DNA of 52,207 nt. Origin: Pseudomonas fluorescens. GTDB lineage: Bacteria > Pseudomonadota > Gammaproteobacteria > Pseudomonadales > Pseudomonadaceae. Below the pieces are notes generated by a model. It made no database searches and was not told the DNA's origin. It saw only the letters and a list, made by a program, of their open reading frames with translations. Where the stretch lies: contig NZ_VCNJ01000069.1 of the NCBI RefSeq assembly GCF_005938625.1, forward strand, positions 1 to 52,207, given 5' to 3'. How positions within the stretch are numbered: position 1 is the stretch's first letter; each line of letters opens with the position of its first letter. Of the stretch, positions 20,317 through 28,473 are shown one piece after another. The position numbers and the translations under genes were made by a program.

Positions 20317-21348
20317 TTACCAGAAGCGCTGCTGGGTCAGGCGACTCCACCAGCTCAGCAACACCCGGTCGACCGAACCGCTGGCGGCCATGCCGATACG
20401 CTCCTGCAAGCTTTTGCGTTCGGCGTAGTGCAAGTGGTAGACCTCGGCTTTTTTCGCCCGGTCTGCGAGATATTCATCGCTGGTCTTGAGTTCATCGACC
20501 AGTTGCTTATCCAGCGCCGCGACGCCGAGCCAGACTTCACCGGTGGCGACATCGTCAATCGCCAGTTGCGGGCGATAGCGGGCCACGAAGTTCTTGAACA
20601 GTTGATGAGTGATGTCCAGGTCTTCCTGAAACTTCTCGCGGCCCTTCTCGGTGTTTTCGCCAAACACGGTCAGGGTGCGCTTGTACTCGCCGGCGGTGAG
20701 AACTTCAAAGTCGATGTCGTGCTTCTTCAACAAGCGATTGACGTTAGGCAACTGCGCGACCACGCCGATCGAGCCGAGAATCGCGAACGGCGCGCTGATG
20801 ATCTTCTCGCCGATGCACGCCATCATGTAACCGCCGCTGGCAGCAACCTTGTCGATGCACACCGTCAACGGCACACCGGCCTCGCGGATCCGCGCCAGTT
20901 GTGACGACGCCAGGCCGTAGCTGTGAACCATGCCGCCTCCGCTTTCCAGACGCAGGACCACTTCGTCTTTTGGCGTGGCCAAGGTCAGCAACGCGGTGAT
21001 TTCATGGCGCAGGCTTTCAGTGGCGGACGCCTTGATATCGCCATCGAAATCGAGGACGAATACGCGGGATTTGGCTTCAGGTTGCTTCTTCTGCTTTTTC
21101 GCGCTTTTCTCGGACTTGGCTTCGCCTTTGCGCAGGGCCTTGAGCTGATCCTTGTCGAGCAAAGTCTGCTCCAGGCGCTCACGCAGGCCTTTGTAGAAAT
21201 CATTGAGTTTGCTGACCTGCAACTGACCGGCCGATTTGCGCCGGCCCTTGCTGCGCAATGCAGCAAAACTGGCAAGCACCACCAGAATGGCGACTACCAG
21301 GGTAACGGTCTTGGCCAGAAAACTGGCGTATTCGGTGAAAAACTCCAC
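20317..21348 (-). CDS. sohB: SohB-type inner-membrane serine protease
   Basis: This 343-residue protein is SohB, a signal-peptide-peptidase-A-like (S49) protease with its active site on the periplasmic side. An N-terminal membrane anchor (about residues 12-31) is followed by a Lys-rich linker (70-93) and the protease core. The predicted nucleophile is S171 in KVAASGGYMM; the catalytic Lys is K223 in TAGEYKRTLTVFG. FDGDIKAS and SGGGMVHSYG are further family signatures. Length is normal. It is transcribed away from the histidine phosphatase gene and is followed by a strong hairpin. Confidence 0.93.
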   Translation of the reverse strand: MEFFTEYASFLAKTVTLVVAILVVLASFAALRSKGRRKSAGQLQVSKLNDFYKGLRERLEQTLLDKDQLKALRKGEAKSEKSAKKQKKQPEAKSRVFVLDFDGDIKASATESLRHEITALLTLATPKDEVVLRLESGGGMVHSYGLASSQLARIREAGVPLTVCIDKVAASGGYMMACIGEKIISAPFAILGSIGVVAQLPNVNRLLKKHDIDFEVLTAGEYKRTLTVFGENTEKGREKFQEDLDITHQLFKNFVARYRPQLAIDDVATGEVWLGVAALDKQLVDELKTSDEYLADRAKKAEVYHLHYAERKSLQERIGMAASGSVDRVLLSWWSRLTQQRFW

Positions 21349-21552
21349 AGAGACTCCTTAAACGATGCGCGGATGTGGGACACACGCGGGATGGCTCCAG
21401 CATACCCATGCGCCGGCTTGTCGGCCAGCCGTGAAACCTCTGGCAACACCCCTGTAACGGGCATTTCAAACAAGCGTATGTTTTTTCATTGACAGCTACC
21501 CGTCATCCTCATAACCTCGCCACAACCTTCAACGTACCGGGATGACGCGGAC

Positions 21553-22263
21553 GTGGGCAGCATCTACTTGATTCGACATGGCCAGGCCTCCTTCGGTGCA
21601 GACGACTATGACGTCCTATCGCCGACCGGTGTGCGCCAGGCAGAAATCCTCGGTCAGCACCTCGCTGAACTGGGGATCAGCTTCGATCGCTGCCTCGCCG
21701 GTGACCTGCGTCGTCAGCAGCACACGGCCACCAGCGCGCTGGCACAATACGCCGCCAAAGGTTTGCCGGTACCGACGCTGGAAACCGATTCGGCGTTCAA
21801 CGAGTTCGATGCCGACGCGGTGATCCGTGCCCTGCTCCCGGACATGCTGGCAGACGAACCGGAAGCCCTCGACATCCTGCGCAACGCCGCGCAGAACCGT
21901 GGCGAATTCCAACGCATTTTCGCCCTCATCATCGAGCGCTGGCTGGCCGGCACCTACGACACGCCGGAGCTGGAAAGCTGGCTGGGTTTCGTCGATCGGG
22001 TTCAGGCCGGGCTACACCGGATACTCGATCTGGCCGATAAAAATCAGAAAATCGCCGTGTTCACCTCCGGCGGCACCATCACCGCCCTGCTCCACCTCAT
22101 TACGCAAATGCCTGCGAAACAGGCCTTTGAATTGAACTGGCAAATCGTCAACACCTCGCTCAACCAGCTGAAGTTCCGCGGTCGCGAGGTGGCTCTGGCC
22201 TCCTTCAACAGTCATGCACACCTGCAACTGCTGAAGGCTCCGGAACTCATCACTTTTCGCTGA
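21553..22263 (+). CDS. Histidine phosphatase family protein
   Basis: This 236-residue protein belongs to the phosphoglycerate-mutase-like histidine phosphatases. The catalytic RHG is at residues 8-10 (LIRHGQA, phospho-accepting H9). A second catalytic His cannot be assigned with confidence: the usual SHG-type motif appears as FTSGGTITALL. That segment lacks His, which is a known variation in some subfamilies. It starts with GTG in GTGGGCAGC. Substrate unknown. The SCP2 gene follows after 50 bases on the same strand. Confidence 0.8.
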   Translation: MGSIYLIRHGQASFGADDYDVLSPTGVRQAEILGQHLAELGISFDRCLAGDLRRQQHTATSALAQYAAKGLPVPTLETDSAFNEFDADAVIRALLPDMLADEPEALDILRNAAQNRGEFQRIFALIIERWLAGTYDTPELESWLGFVDRVQAGLHRILDLADKNQKIAVFTSGGTITALLHLITQMPAKQAFELNWQIVNTSLNQLKFRGREVALASFNSHAHLQLLKAPELITFR

Positions 22264-22313
22264 GTCCGGATAACTGTGAACCTTGCTGTAATCAACCTCA
22301 TAAGGATCGAACC

Positions 22314-22631
22314 ATGACCTCCGTAGCCGATGCCGTAAAAGCAATGCAAGCCAAGTTCAACCCAGCCGCTGCTGCCGGTCTGGATCTGGTTTTCGGTTTC
22401 AACATCACCGACGAAGACAAGCAGTACTCGCTGATCGTCAAAGACGGCACTTGCGACATCCAGGAAGGCGAAAACCCGGACGCCAACTGCACGCTGGTGC
22501 TGGACAGCGAAACCCTGAAAGGTATCGTCAGCGGCGAAACCGACGGCATGCAGGCTTTCATGGGCGGCAAGCTGCGCGTTGAAGGCGACATGATGCTGTC
22601 GATGAAACTGTCCGAGCTGTTCCCTTCGTAA
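22314..22631 (+). CDS. SCP2 sterol-binding domain protein
   Basis: This 105-residue protein is a stand-alone SCP2 domain, a small fold that binds lipids in a hydrophobic tunnel. The typical order is seen: VFGFNITDEDKQYSLIVKDG, then a TLVLDSETLKGIVSGE segment, and the FMGGKLRVEGDMMLSMKLSELF signature at the end. The ligand is unknown. It follows the histidine phosphatase on the same strand (possible operon), and a clear terminator lies 41 bases after its stop. Confidence 0.9.
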   Translation: MTSVADAVKAMQAKFNPAAAAGLDLVFGFNITDEDKQYSLIVKDGTCDIQEGENPDANCTLVLDSETLKGIVSGETDGMQAFMGGKLRVEGDMMLSMKLSELFPS

Positions 22632-22671
22632 GACCGCAGACCCGCTATCGCGGGACCTGTCGGAATACACC

Positions 22672-22705
22672 ACGAATCCCGCCTGATGGCGGGATTCGTT
22701 TGTTT
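22672..22705 (+). terminator. Intrinsic terminator after the SCP2 gene
   Basis: ACGAATCCCGCC, loop, GGCGGGATTCGT form a 12-bp stem followed by TTGTTT. It isolates the AT-rich gene that follows from transcription of the SCP2 gene. Confidence 0.85.
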
Positions 22706-22783
22706 GGATGAGTGAGCAAACGCTTATGAATCAGGCGGGATCGTGCGTAATGGTTGAGCTGTAAACTTTAACTGCGAAACCTA

Positions 22784-22805
22784 TATAGTTTGATAGTCTG
22801 TCAAA
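22784..22805 (+). promoter_or_regulatory. Candidate -10 and small inverted repeat before the KAP NTPase gene
   Basis: TATAGT (22784-22789) resembles a -10 hexamer. Directly after it, TTTGA and TCAAA form an inverted repeat with a 7-base gap (22789-22805). This places a possible operator at the transcription start. No convincing -35 was found. Confidence 0.3.
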
Positions 22806-22836
22806 ATAACTCGACACTCAGCCAAATGGATCGGAC

Positions 22837-24783
22837 ATGGACCACCCTGCAACAACCGCCACCAATCGCTCTACCTATGATTACCTCGACTATTACCTGA
22901 GCTTGAGCCAACCTCCAAAATATGCCGTTCTGATCAACGGTAGTTGGGGAACAGGAAAAACGCACTTAATACAAAATTTCATTGCAAAAAACTTCCGCTC
23001 TGAACCAACAGATTTTCGGGGCTGGCTGTCCGCATACAAAAAAATGCTTATGCAATCATGGATCTGGCGTCTATTTTCCAAAGAAGCTAACAAGCAGCCT
23101 GAGCACTGTTATATTTATGTCAGCCTATACGGCACCGATTCCATTGAAGACATAAACGATAGAATTATATGCGCGGCTTTTCCGGGACTCAATGTCAAAA
23201 CTGCCAAGATAATTGGCGGAATAACTCGCTCAGCCTTGAAAATCTTCCGTTTTGAAACCTCGCTATCACTCAAGAATTTCATCTCAAAATTCCATAAACA
23301 ACTATATATCTTTGATGACTTTGAACGCAGCAACCTGCCCAGCAAGATGCTCTTGGGATATATTAACGAATTCATCGAGCACGGCGACAGAAAAGTCATC
23401 ATTATCGCCAACGAAGACGAAATCAACGAAAAAGACAAAGACGAGTATTTAAAAAGCCGCGAAAAGGTCATCGGAAAGTCGCTTACCATTCAGACGACAA
23501 CACATGAAGCACTTGAACACTTTACAAATACCATAAAACACAAAGCCGCCCGACAACTCATCACAGATATGCAAGAAGATATCATCCGCATCTTCCATCA
23601 CTCCGAGTGTCATAACCTGCGTATTTTACGACAGACATTGTGGGATTTTGAACGAATTTTTGCTGCACTCCCATCTCAACAGCAGCAGAACTCCAAAGCT
23701 ATGGCTTCTCTTGTAAACATCATTGTCATTTTCTCCATCGAAATCGCACAAAAAAAGATTGGTGCAGTTGATATCCTGAGCCGCCCAGTACAAGCACCGA
23801 GTTTCCTGAAGAAAATCCAGCAAAGTAAGCCTGAAGAACAGGCTTTTATTGAAATGGAGAATCGGCACCTCACGGTGGATCTACGGGATCAAATTCTTTC
23901 TAACACATTGCTTTCCGAACTGCTTATCCAGGGCACCTTGGATGCTGATGCCATCCGCTCCTCTCTGGCTAATAGTGTTTACTTCATACGAGAAGAAGAC
24001 ATGCCTGCCCTGGATGCACTCAGACGTCCTTATGAACTAACAGAAGAACGTTTCAAAAAAAATCTAGCGCAGTTCGAAGCGCAATATAAAGAGCGGATAT
24101 TTATCTCACCTCAAGATATCTTTGAAACATTCGCACTGCGACTCTGGCTTTCATCCCAAAAATCATTAACTGTTGCCCACAGTAGAATTCTATCTCAAGG
24201 CAAACAATATTTGCAGGATCTTTATGATACAAAGAGGCTACCCATACTTACGCCAAAAGATCTGGAGGGTGTGAAGTATGGAATTTTCACAGGACACTAC
24301 CGCTTAGCGTTTCAGGGCGAAAAATCTGCGGAAGCCGAAGCTTTCTTCTGCGAGTTCAAACGGCTCAGTGATTTGACACAAAACGACCTGGATGTAGAAA
24401 GCGCCACTCAACTTCTGGAGGATATGAAATGCAGTGTCGAACGTTTGGTCTACAGGCTTTCCTACTCCAGCCACCGCGAAGTTGATCACATCCACCCCGC
24501 AATCCTGTTACAAGTCCAGTGCAAAGAGTTCGTCTCTACACTTCTTGATCTTCACCCCAAACAGCAACAGATCATTCTGGGAGCATTTAGAGCACGCTAC
24601 AGCTTCACACCAATAAGCGCGAAGGAAACAGGCGAGCGTGAGTGGTTGTTCAGCGTTCGTGAAATGATTCTGACGCGTGCCCAAGAGTTATCTCTATTCC
24701 AACAACAACGCCTCTCTTCGAATGTTGAAAACTTTCTCGACCCTTACATTGAAGACATCCGCTCCCTCAAAGTCTCTGGATAG
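22837..24783 (+). CDS. KAP-type P-loop NTPase, AT-rich and isolated
   Basis: This 648-residue protein is a predicted STAND/KAP-type ATPase. Walker A is GSWGTGKT at residues 35-42. Walker B is LYIFDDFER at 156-164, with D160 and D161. A sensor-1-like Asn follows in IIIANEDEI (N192), and an EKVIGK stretch typical of the family lies near 209-214. The C-terminal 400 residues are helical and unrecognised. No membrane span is evident, whereas many KAP proteins have them. The gene is visibly richer in A/T and uses different codons from its neighbours, so transfer is likely. It stands alone after a terminator and ends 3 bases from the convergent yejF. An anti-phage role is possible but unproven. Confidence 0.75.
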   Translation: MDHPATTATNRSTYDYLDYYLSLSQPPKYAVLINGSWGTGKTHLIQNFIAKNFRSEPTDFRGWLSAYKKMLMQSWIWRLFSKEANKQPEHCYIYVSLYGTDSIEDINDRIICAAFPGLNVKTAKIIGGITRSALKIFRFETSLSLKNFISKFHKQLYIFDDFERSNLPSKMLLGYINEFIEHGDRKVIIIANEDEINEKDKDEYLKSREKVIGKSLTIQTTTHEALEHFTNTIKHKAARQLITDMQEDIIRIFHHSECHNLRILRQTLWDFERIFAALPSQQQQNSKAMASLVNIIVIFSIEIAQKKIGAVDILSRPVQAPSFLKKIQQSKPEEQAFIEMENRHLTVDLRDQILSNTLLSELLIQGTLDADAIRSSLANSVYFIREEDMPALDALRRPYELTEERFKKNLAQFEAQYKERIFISPQDIFETFALRLWLSSQKSLTVAHSRILSQGKQYLQDLYDTKRLPILTPKDLEGVKYGIFTGHYRLAFQGEKSAEAEAFFCEFKRLSDLTQNDLDVESATQLLEDMKCSVERLVYRLSYSSHREVDHIHPAILLQVQCKEFVSTLLDLHPKQQQIILGAFRARYSFTPISAKETGEREWLFSVREMILTRAQELSLFQQQRLSSNVENFLDPYIEDIRSLKVSG

Positions 24784-24786
24784 CCT

Positions 24787-26385
24787 TTAAAATGTGCTGG
24801 TTCGTTTTTGACGACCCGGCACTGCAGCCAGCAGCAACTCTCGGGTATACGGATGCTGCGCCGCATGAAACAGCGCATTCGTCTCGCCACGCTCAACCAC
24901 TTCACCTTCCTTCATCACAATCAAGTCATGGGCCAGCGCTCGCACCACCGCCAGATCGTGGCTGATGAACAGGTAAGTCAGGCCATGTTCTTGCTGCAAA
25001 CGTCGCAACAGCGCGACGATCTGCTTCTGCACCGTGCGATCCAGTGCCGAGGTCGGTTCATCCAGCAGGATCAAGTCGGGCTTGAGCACCAGTGCCCGGG
25101 CAATGGCGATGCGTTGCCGCTGACCACCGGAAAACTCGTGGGGATAGCGATGGCGGGTGGCCGGATCAAGACCGACTTCACGCAGCACATCGATCACCGC
25201 CCGTTCTCGCTCAGCGGCATTCAAATCGCTGTGCACCTGTAAACCTTCAGCGATGATCTGCGCCACACACAGACGCGGACTGAGGCTGCCGAACGGATCC
25301 TGAAACACCACTTGCAGACGCTTGCGCAGAGGTCTGAGTTGCTTGCCGCTCAAGTGCTCCAGCGCCTCGCCCTGAAAACGGATGCTGCCTTGGGCGTCGA
25401 TCAGACGCAGAATGGCCTGGCCCAATGTCGATTTACCGGAACCGGATTCGCCGACGATCCCCAAGGTTTTGCCGCGTTGAAGATTCAAGTCAATGCCGTT
25501 GACCGCGTGCAACCAGGATTTCGCGCGCAGCCATCCGCCACCCAAACGAAAGCGCACATTGAGATCGCGCACCTCCAGCAAATCCTCGGCAGGTTCCCGA
25601 CACAACGCCTCGCCACCCGGCTCAGCGTTGAGCAACTCGATGCTGTAAGGATGTTGCGGCGCGCTGAACAACTGTTCACACGATGCCTGTTCGACGATTA
25701 CCCCGCCACGCATGACCGCCACCCGCTGAGCGATATTGCGTACCAGATTCAGGTCATGACTGATGATCAACAGGGCCATGCCCAGCCGCTCCTGCAGTTC
25801 TTTGAGAAGCAGCAGAATCTTGCGTTGCACGGTTACGTCCAGCGCTGTAGTCGGTTCGTCGGCAATCAGTAACTGTGGTTCGCAGGCCAGCGCCATGGCG
25901 ATCATCACCCGTTGCCGTTGTCCGCCCGACAGTTGATGCGGATAGGCCTTGAGCCGTTCGCGCGGGCGTTGAATGCCCACCAGCTCCAGCAACTGCAAAA
26001 TCCGCTGACGCGCCGCCGCCCCGGCCAACCCCTTGTGCAGCGCAAGGCTTTCACCCAGTTGCCGCTCAATCGTGTGCAAAGGGTTCAGCGAACTCATCGG
26101 TTCCTGAAAAATCATCGCGATGCGATTACCCCGCAGTTGCCGCAGATAGCGCTCATGCACACCCAGCAGCTCCGTGCCGTCATAGCGGATGCTGCCGCCG
26201 ATCCGGGTGATGCCCGGGTCAAGCAATTGCAGAATGCTGTGCGCCGTCACCGATTTACCCGAGCCGGATTCCCCGACCAGCGCCAGGCACTCGCCGGGGC
26301 GGATATCGAGGTCGATGCCATGCACTACAGACTGGCCATTGAACGCGACGCGCAGGTCACGAATTTCAATCAAGTGTTCAGGCAT
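24787..26385 (-). CDS. yejF: YejF-type peptide ABC transporter, double ATPase
   Basis: This 532-residue protein fuses two ABC ATPase domains, as in YejF, which powers uptake of peptides such as microcin C by the Yej system. The first half has Walker A GESGSGKS at residues 38-45 and the signature LSGGQRQRV. The second half repeats them as GESGSGKST and FSGGQRQRIAIARAL. The start at 26385 (MPEHLIEI) was chosen over an in-frame ATG 8 codons upstream that overlaps yejE. It is the last gene of the yejABEF operon, 1 base from the yejE stop. Confidence 0.93.
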   Translation of the reverse strand: MPEHLIEIRDLRVAFNGQSVVHGIDLDIRPGECLALVGESGSGKSVTAHSILQLLDPGITRIGGSIRYDGTELLGVHERYLRQLRGNRIAMIFQEPMSSLNPLHTIERQLGESLALHKGLAGAAARQRILQLLELVGIQRPRERLKAYPHQLSGGQRQRVMIAMALACEPQLLIADEPTTALDVTVQRKILLLLKELQERLGMALLIISHDLNLVRNIAQRVAVMRGGVIVEQASCEQLFSAPQHPYSIELLNAEPGGEALCREPAEDLLEVRDLNVRFRLGGGWLRAKSWLHAVNGIDLNLQRGKTLGIVGESGSGKSTLGQAILRLIDAQGSIRFQGEALEHLSGKQLRPLRKRLQVVFQDPFGSLSPRLCVAQIIAEGLQVHSDLNAAERERAVIDVLREVGLDPATRHRYPHEFSGGQRQRIAIARALVLKPDLILLDEPTSALDRTVQKQIVALLRRLQQEHGLTYLFISHDLAVVRALAHDLIVMKEGEVVERGETNALFHAAQHPYTRELLLAAVPGRQKRTSTF

Positions 26386-26386
26386 C

Positions 26387-27409
26387 TTAAGTCCTCGGAT
26401 CAAACGCATCGCGGCAGGCTTCGCCGATGAATACCAGCAGCGAGAGGATCAGCGCCAGCGCAAAGAACGCGGTCAAACCCAGCCACGGTGCTTGCAGATT
26501 GCTTTTCCCCTGGCCAATCAACTCACCCAGCGAAGCACTCCCGGCCGGCATGCCGAAACCGAGAAAATCCAGTGCTGACAAGGTTGCGATTGCCCCAGTG
26601 AGGATGAACGGCAGATAAGTCAGCGTCGCGCTCATGGCATTGGGCAGGATGTGCCGAACGATCACCTGCGCATCGCCGACACCCAGTGCACGCGCGGCTT
26701 TCACGTATTCCAGACCGCGACTGCGCAGGAACTCGGCGCGCACCACATCGACCAGGCTCAACCAGAAAAACAGCGCCATGATCCCTAGCAACCACCAGAA
26801 ATTCGGCTCGACAAACCCGGACAGAATGATCAGCAGGTACAACACCGGCAACCCCGACCAGACCTCCAGCAAGCGCTGACCGATCAAGTCGACCCAGCCG
26901 CCGTAGTAGCCCTGCAACGCCCCGGCGGCAATGCCGATCAGCGCACTCGCCGCGGTCAGGGCCAAGGCAAACAACAGCGATATACGCGTGCCGAATATCA
27001 CCCGCGCCAGCACATCCCGCGCCTGATCATCGGTGCCCAGCCAGTTGTCGCCACTGGGCGGACTCGGCGCCGGCTCCGTGAGGTCGTAATTGACCGTGTC
27101 GAACGCGAACGGAATCGGCGCAAACCACATCCGCCCGCCCTGCCCCTCGATCAATTGCCGCACCTGCGCGCTGCGATAGTCCGGCTGAAACGGCAACTCG
27201 CCGCCAAAGTCCTGCTCGGTGTAGCGCTTGAACGCCGGGAAATACCATTCGCCCTGATACGTCACCAGCAACGGTTTGTCATTGGCCACCAGCTCACCGC
27301 CAAGACTCAGGCCGAACAGCGCGAGAAACAGCCACAACGACCACCAGCCGCGCCGATGCGCCTTGAACCGCGCCCAGCGGCGCCGGCCGATTGGAGACAA
27401 TGTCAGCAT
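26387..27409 (-). CDS. yejE: YejE-type ABC transporter permease
   Basis: This 340-residue inner-membrane permease matches YejE, which pairs with YejB. It has an N-terminal span, then a long periplasmic stretch with NWLGTDDQARDVLARVIFG. Five more spans carry the EAA-like loop YVKAARALGVGDAQVIVRHILPNA that contacts the ATPase. The start at 27409 (MLTLSPIGRRRW) overlaps the yejB stop by one base (TGATG); the longer open frame is an out-of-frame reading of yejB. Confidence 0.93.
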   Translation of the reverse strand: MLTLSPIGRRRWARFKAHRRGWWSLWLFLALFGLSLGGELVANDKPLLVTYQGEWYFPAFKRYTEQDFGGELPFQPDYRSAQVRQLIEGQGGRMWFAPIPFAFDTVNYDLTEPAPSPPSGDNWLGTDDQARDVLARVIFGTRISLLFALALTAASALIGIAAGALQGYYGGWVDLIGQRLLEVWSGLPVLYLLIILSGFVEPNFWWLLGIMALFFWLSLVDVVRAEFLRSRGLEYVKAARALGVGDAQVIVRHILPNAMSATLTYLPFILTGAIATLSALDFLGFGMPAGSASLGELIGQGKSNLQAPWLGLTAFFALALILSLLVFIGEACRDAFDPRT

Positions 27410-28473
27410 CAGGCAGCCCTCGCGGTGAAGTCGATGCGCGGATCGACCAGTGTGTAACAGAGATCGCCGAGCAGTTTTATCAGCAGGCCGAACAAGGTGA
27501 AGATGAACAGCGAACCGAACACCACCGGATAGTCGCGTGCGACCGCCGCTTCGTAACTGAGACGGCCGAGGCCATCGAGGGAAAAGATCACTTCGATCAG
27601 CAACGAGCCACCGAAGAACACCGTCACCAGCGCTTGCGGCAAACCGGCGACGACCAACAGCATCGCATTGCGAAACACATGGCCGTACAACACCTGCCTT
27701 TGACTCAGCCCTTTGGCGCGCGCGGTCACCACGTACAGTCGCGAGATCTCGTTGAGAAAGCTGTTCTTGGTCAGGATCGTCAACGTGGCAAAACCGCCGA
27801 TAACCAGGGCAATCACCGGTAACACCAAATGCCAGAAATAGTCGGCCACCTTGGCCCACGGCGACAGCTCGGCGAAGTTGTCCGAGACCAGCCCGCGCAC
27901 CGGAAACCAGTCCAGCGCCGTGCCACCGGCAAAGACCACGATCAGCAACAGCGCGAAGAGAAATCCCGGCAGCGCATAACCGATGATGATCGCCACGCTG
28001 CTCCAGACATCGAACGCTGAGCCGTTGTGCACAGCTTTGCGAATGCCCAGCGGAATCGACACCAGATAGGTGATCAGCGTCGCCCACAGGCCCAGCGACA
28101 AGGTCACCGGTAGCTTCTGCCAGATCAATTCGGTGACGCTGGCACCGCGAAAGAAACTCTGGCCAAAGTCCAGCTGCGCATAGCTTTTGAGCATCAGCCA
28201 CAAACGCTCGCTGGCGGGTTTATCGAAGCCATACTGACGCTCGATATCGGCCACCAGTTTCGGATCCAGCCCTCGGGTGGCGCGAGACTCGCCCCCGACG
28301 GTTTCGACATGGCTGGAACCCACCCCTGCCCCCACGCCAATCCCCTGCAAGCGCGCAATGGCCTGCTCGACCGGGCCACCGGGCGCGGCTTGCACGATAA
28401 CGAAGTTGACCAGCAGGATGGCGAGCAAGGTCGGCACGATCAGCAGCAGACGCCGCAGGCTATAACCCCACAT
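27409..28473 (-). CDS. yejB: YejB-type ABC transporter permease
   Basis: This 354-residue permease matches YejB, the DppB-like partner of YejE. It opens with MWGYSLRRLLLIVPTLLAIL and carries the APGGPVEQ motif near residue 30. The EAA-type loop VVTARAKGLSQRQVLYGHVFRNAM lies in the second half, with a terminal YTLVDPRIDF. Six spans are visible. It overlaps the upstream binding-protein gene by 14 bases and the yejE start by 1, so the four genes form one operon. Confidence 0.93.
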   Translation of the reverse strand: MWGYSLRRLLLIVPTLLAILLVNFVIVQAAPGGPVEQAIARLQGIGVGAGVGSSHVETVGGESRATRGLDPKLVADIERQYGFDKPASERLWLMLKSYAQLDFGQSFFRGASVTELIWQKLPVTLSLGLWATLITYLVSIPLGIRKAVHNGSAFDVWSSVAIIIGYALPGFLFALLLIVVFAGGTALDWFPVRGLVSDNFAELSPWAKVADYFWHLVLPVIALVIGGFATLTILTKNSFLNEISRLYVVTARAKGLSQRQVLYGHVFRNAMLLVVAGLPQALVTVFFGGSLLIEVIFSLDGLGRLSYEAAVARDYPVVFGSLFIFTLFGLLIKLLGDLCYTLVDPRIDFTARAA

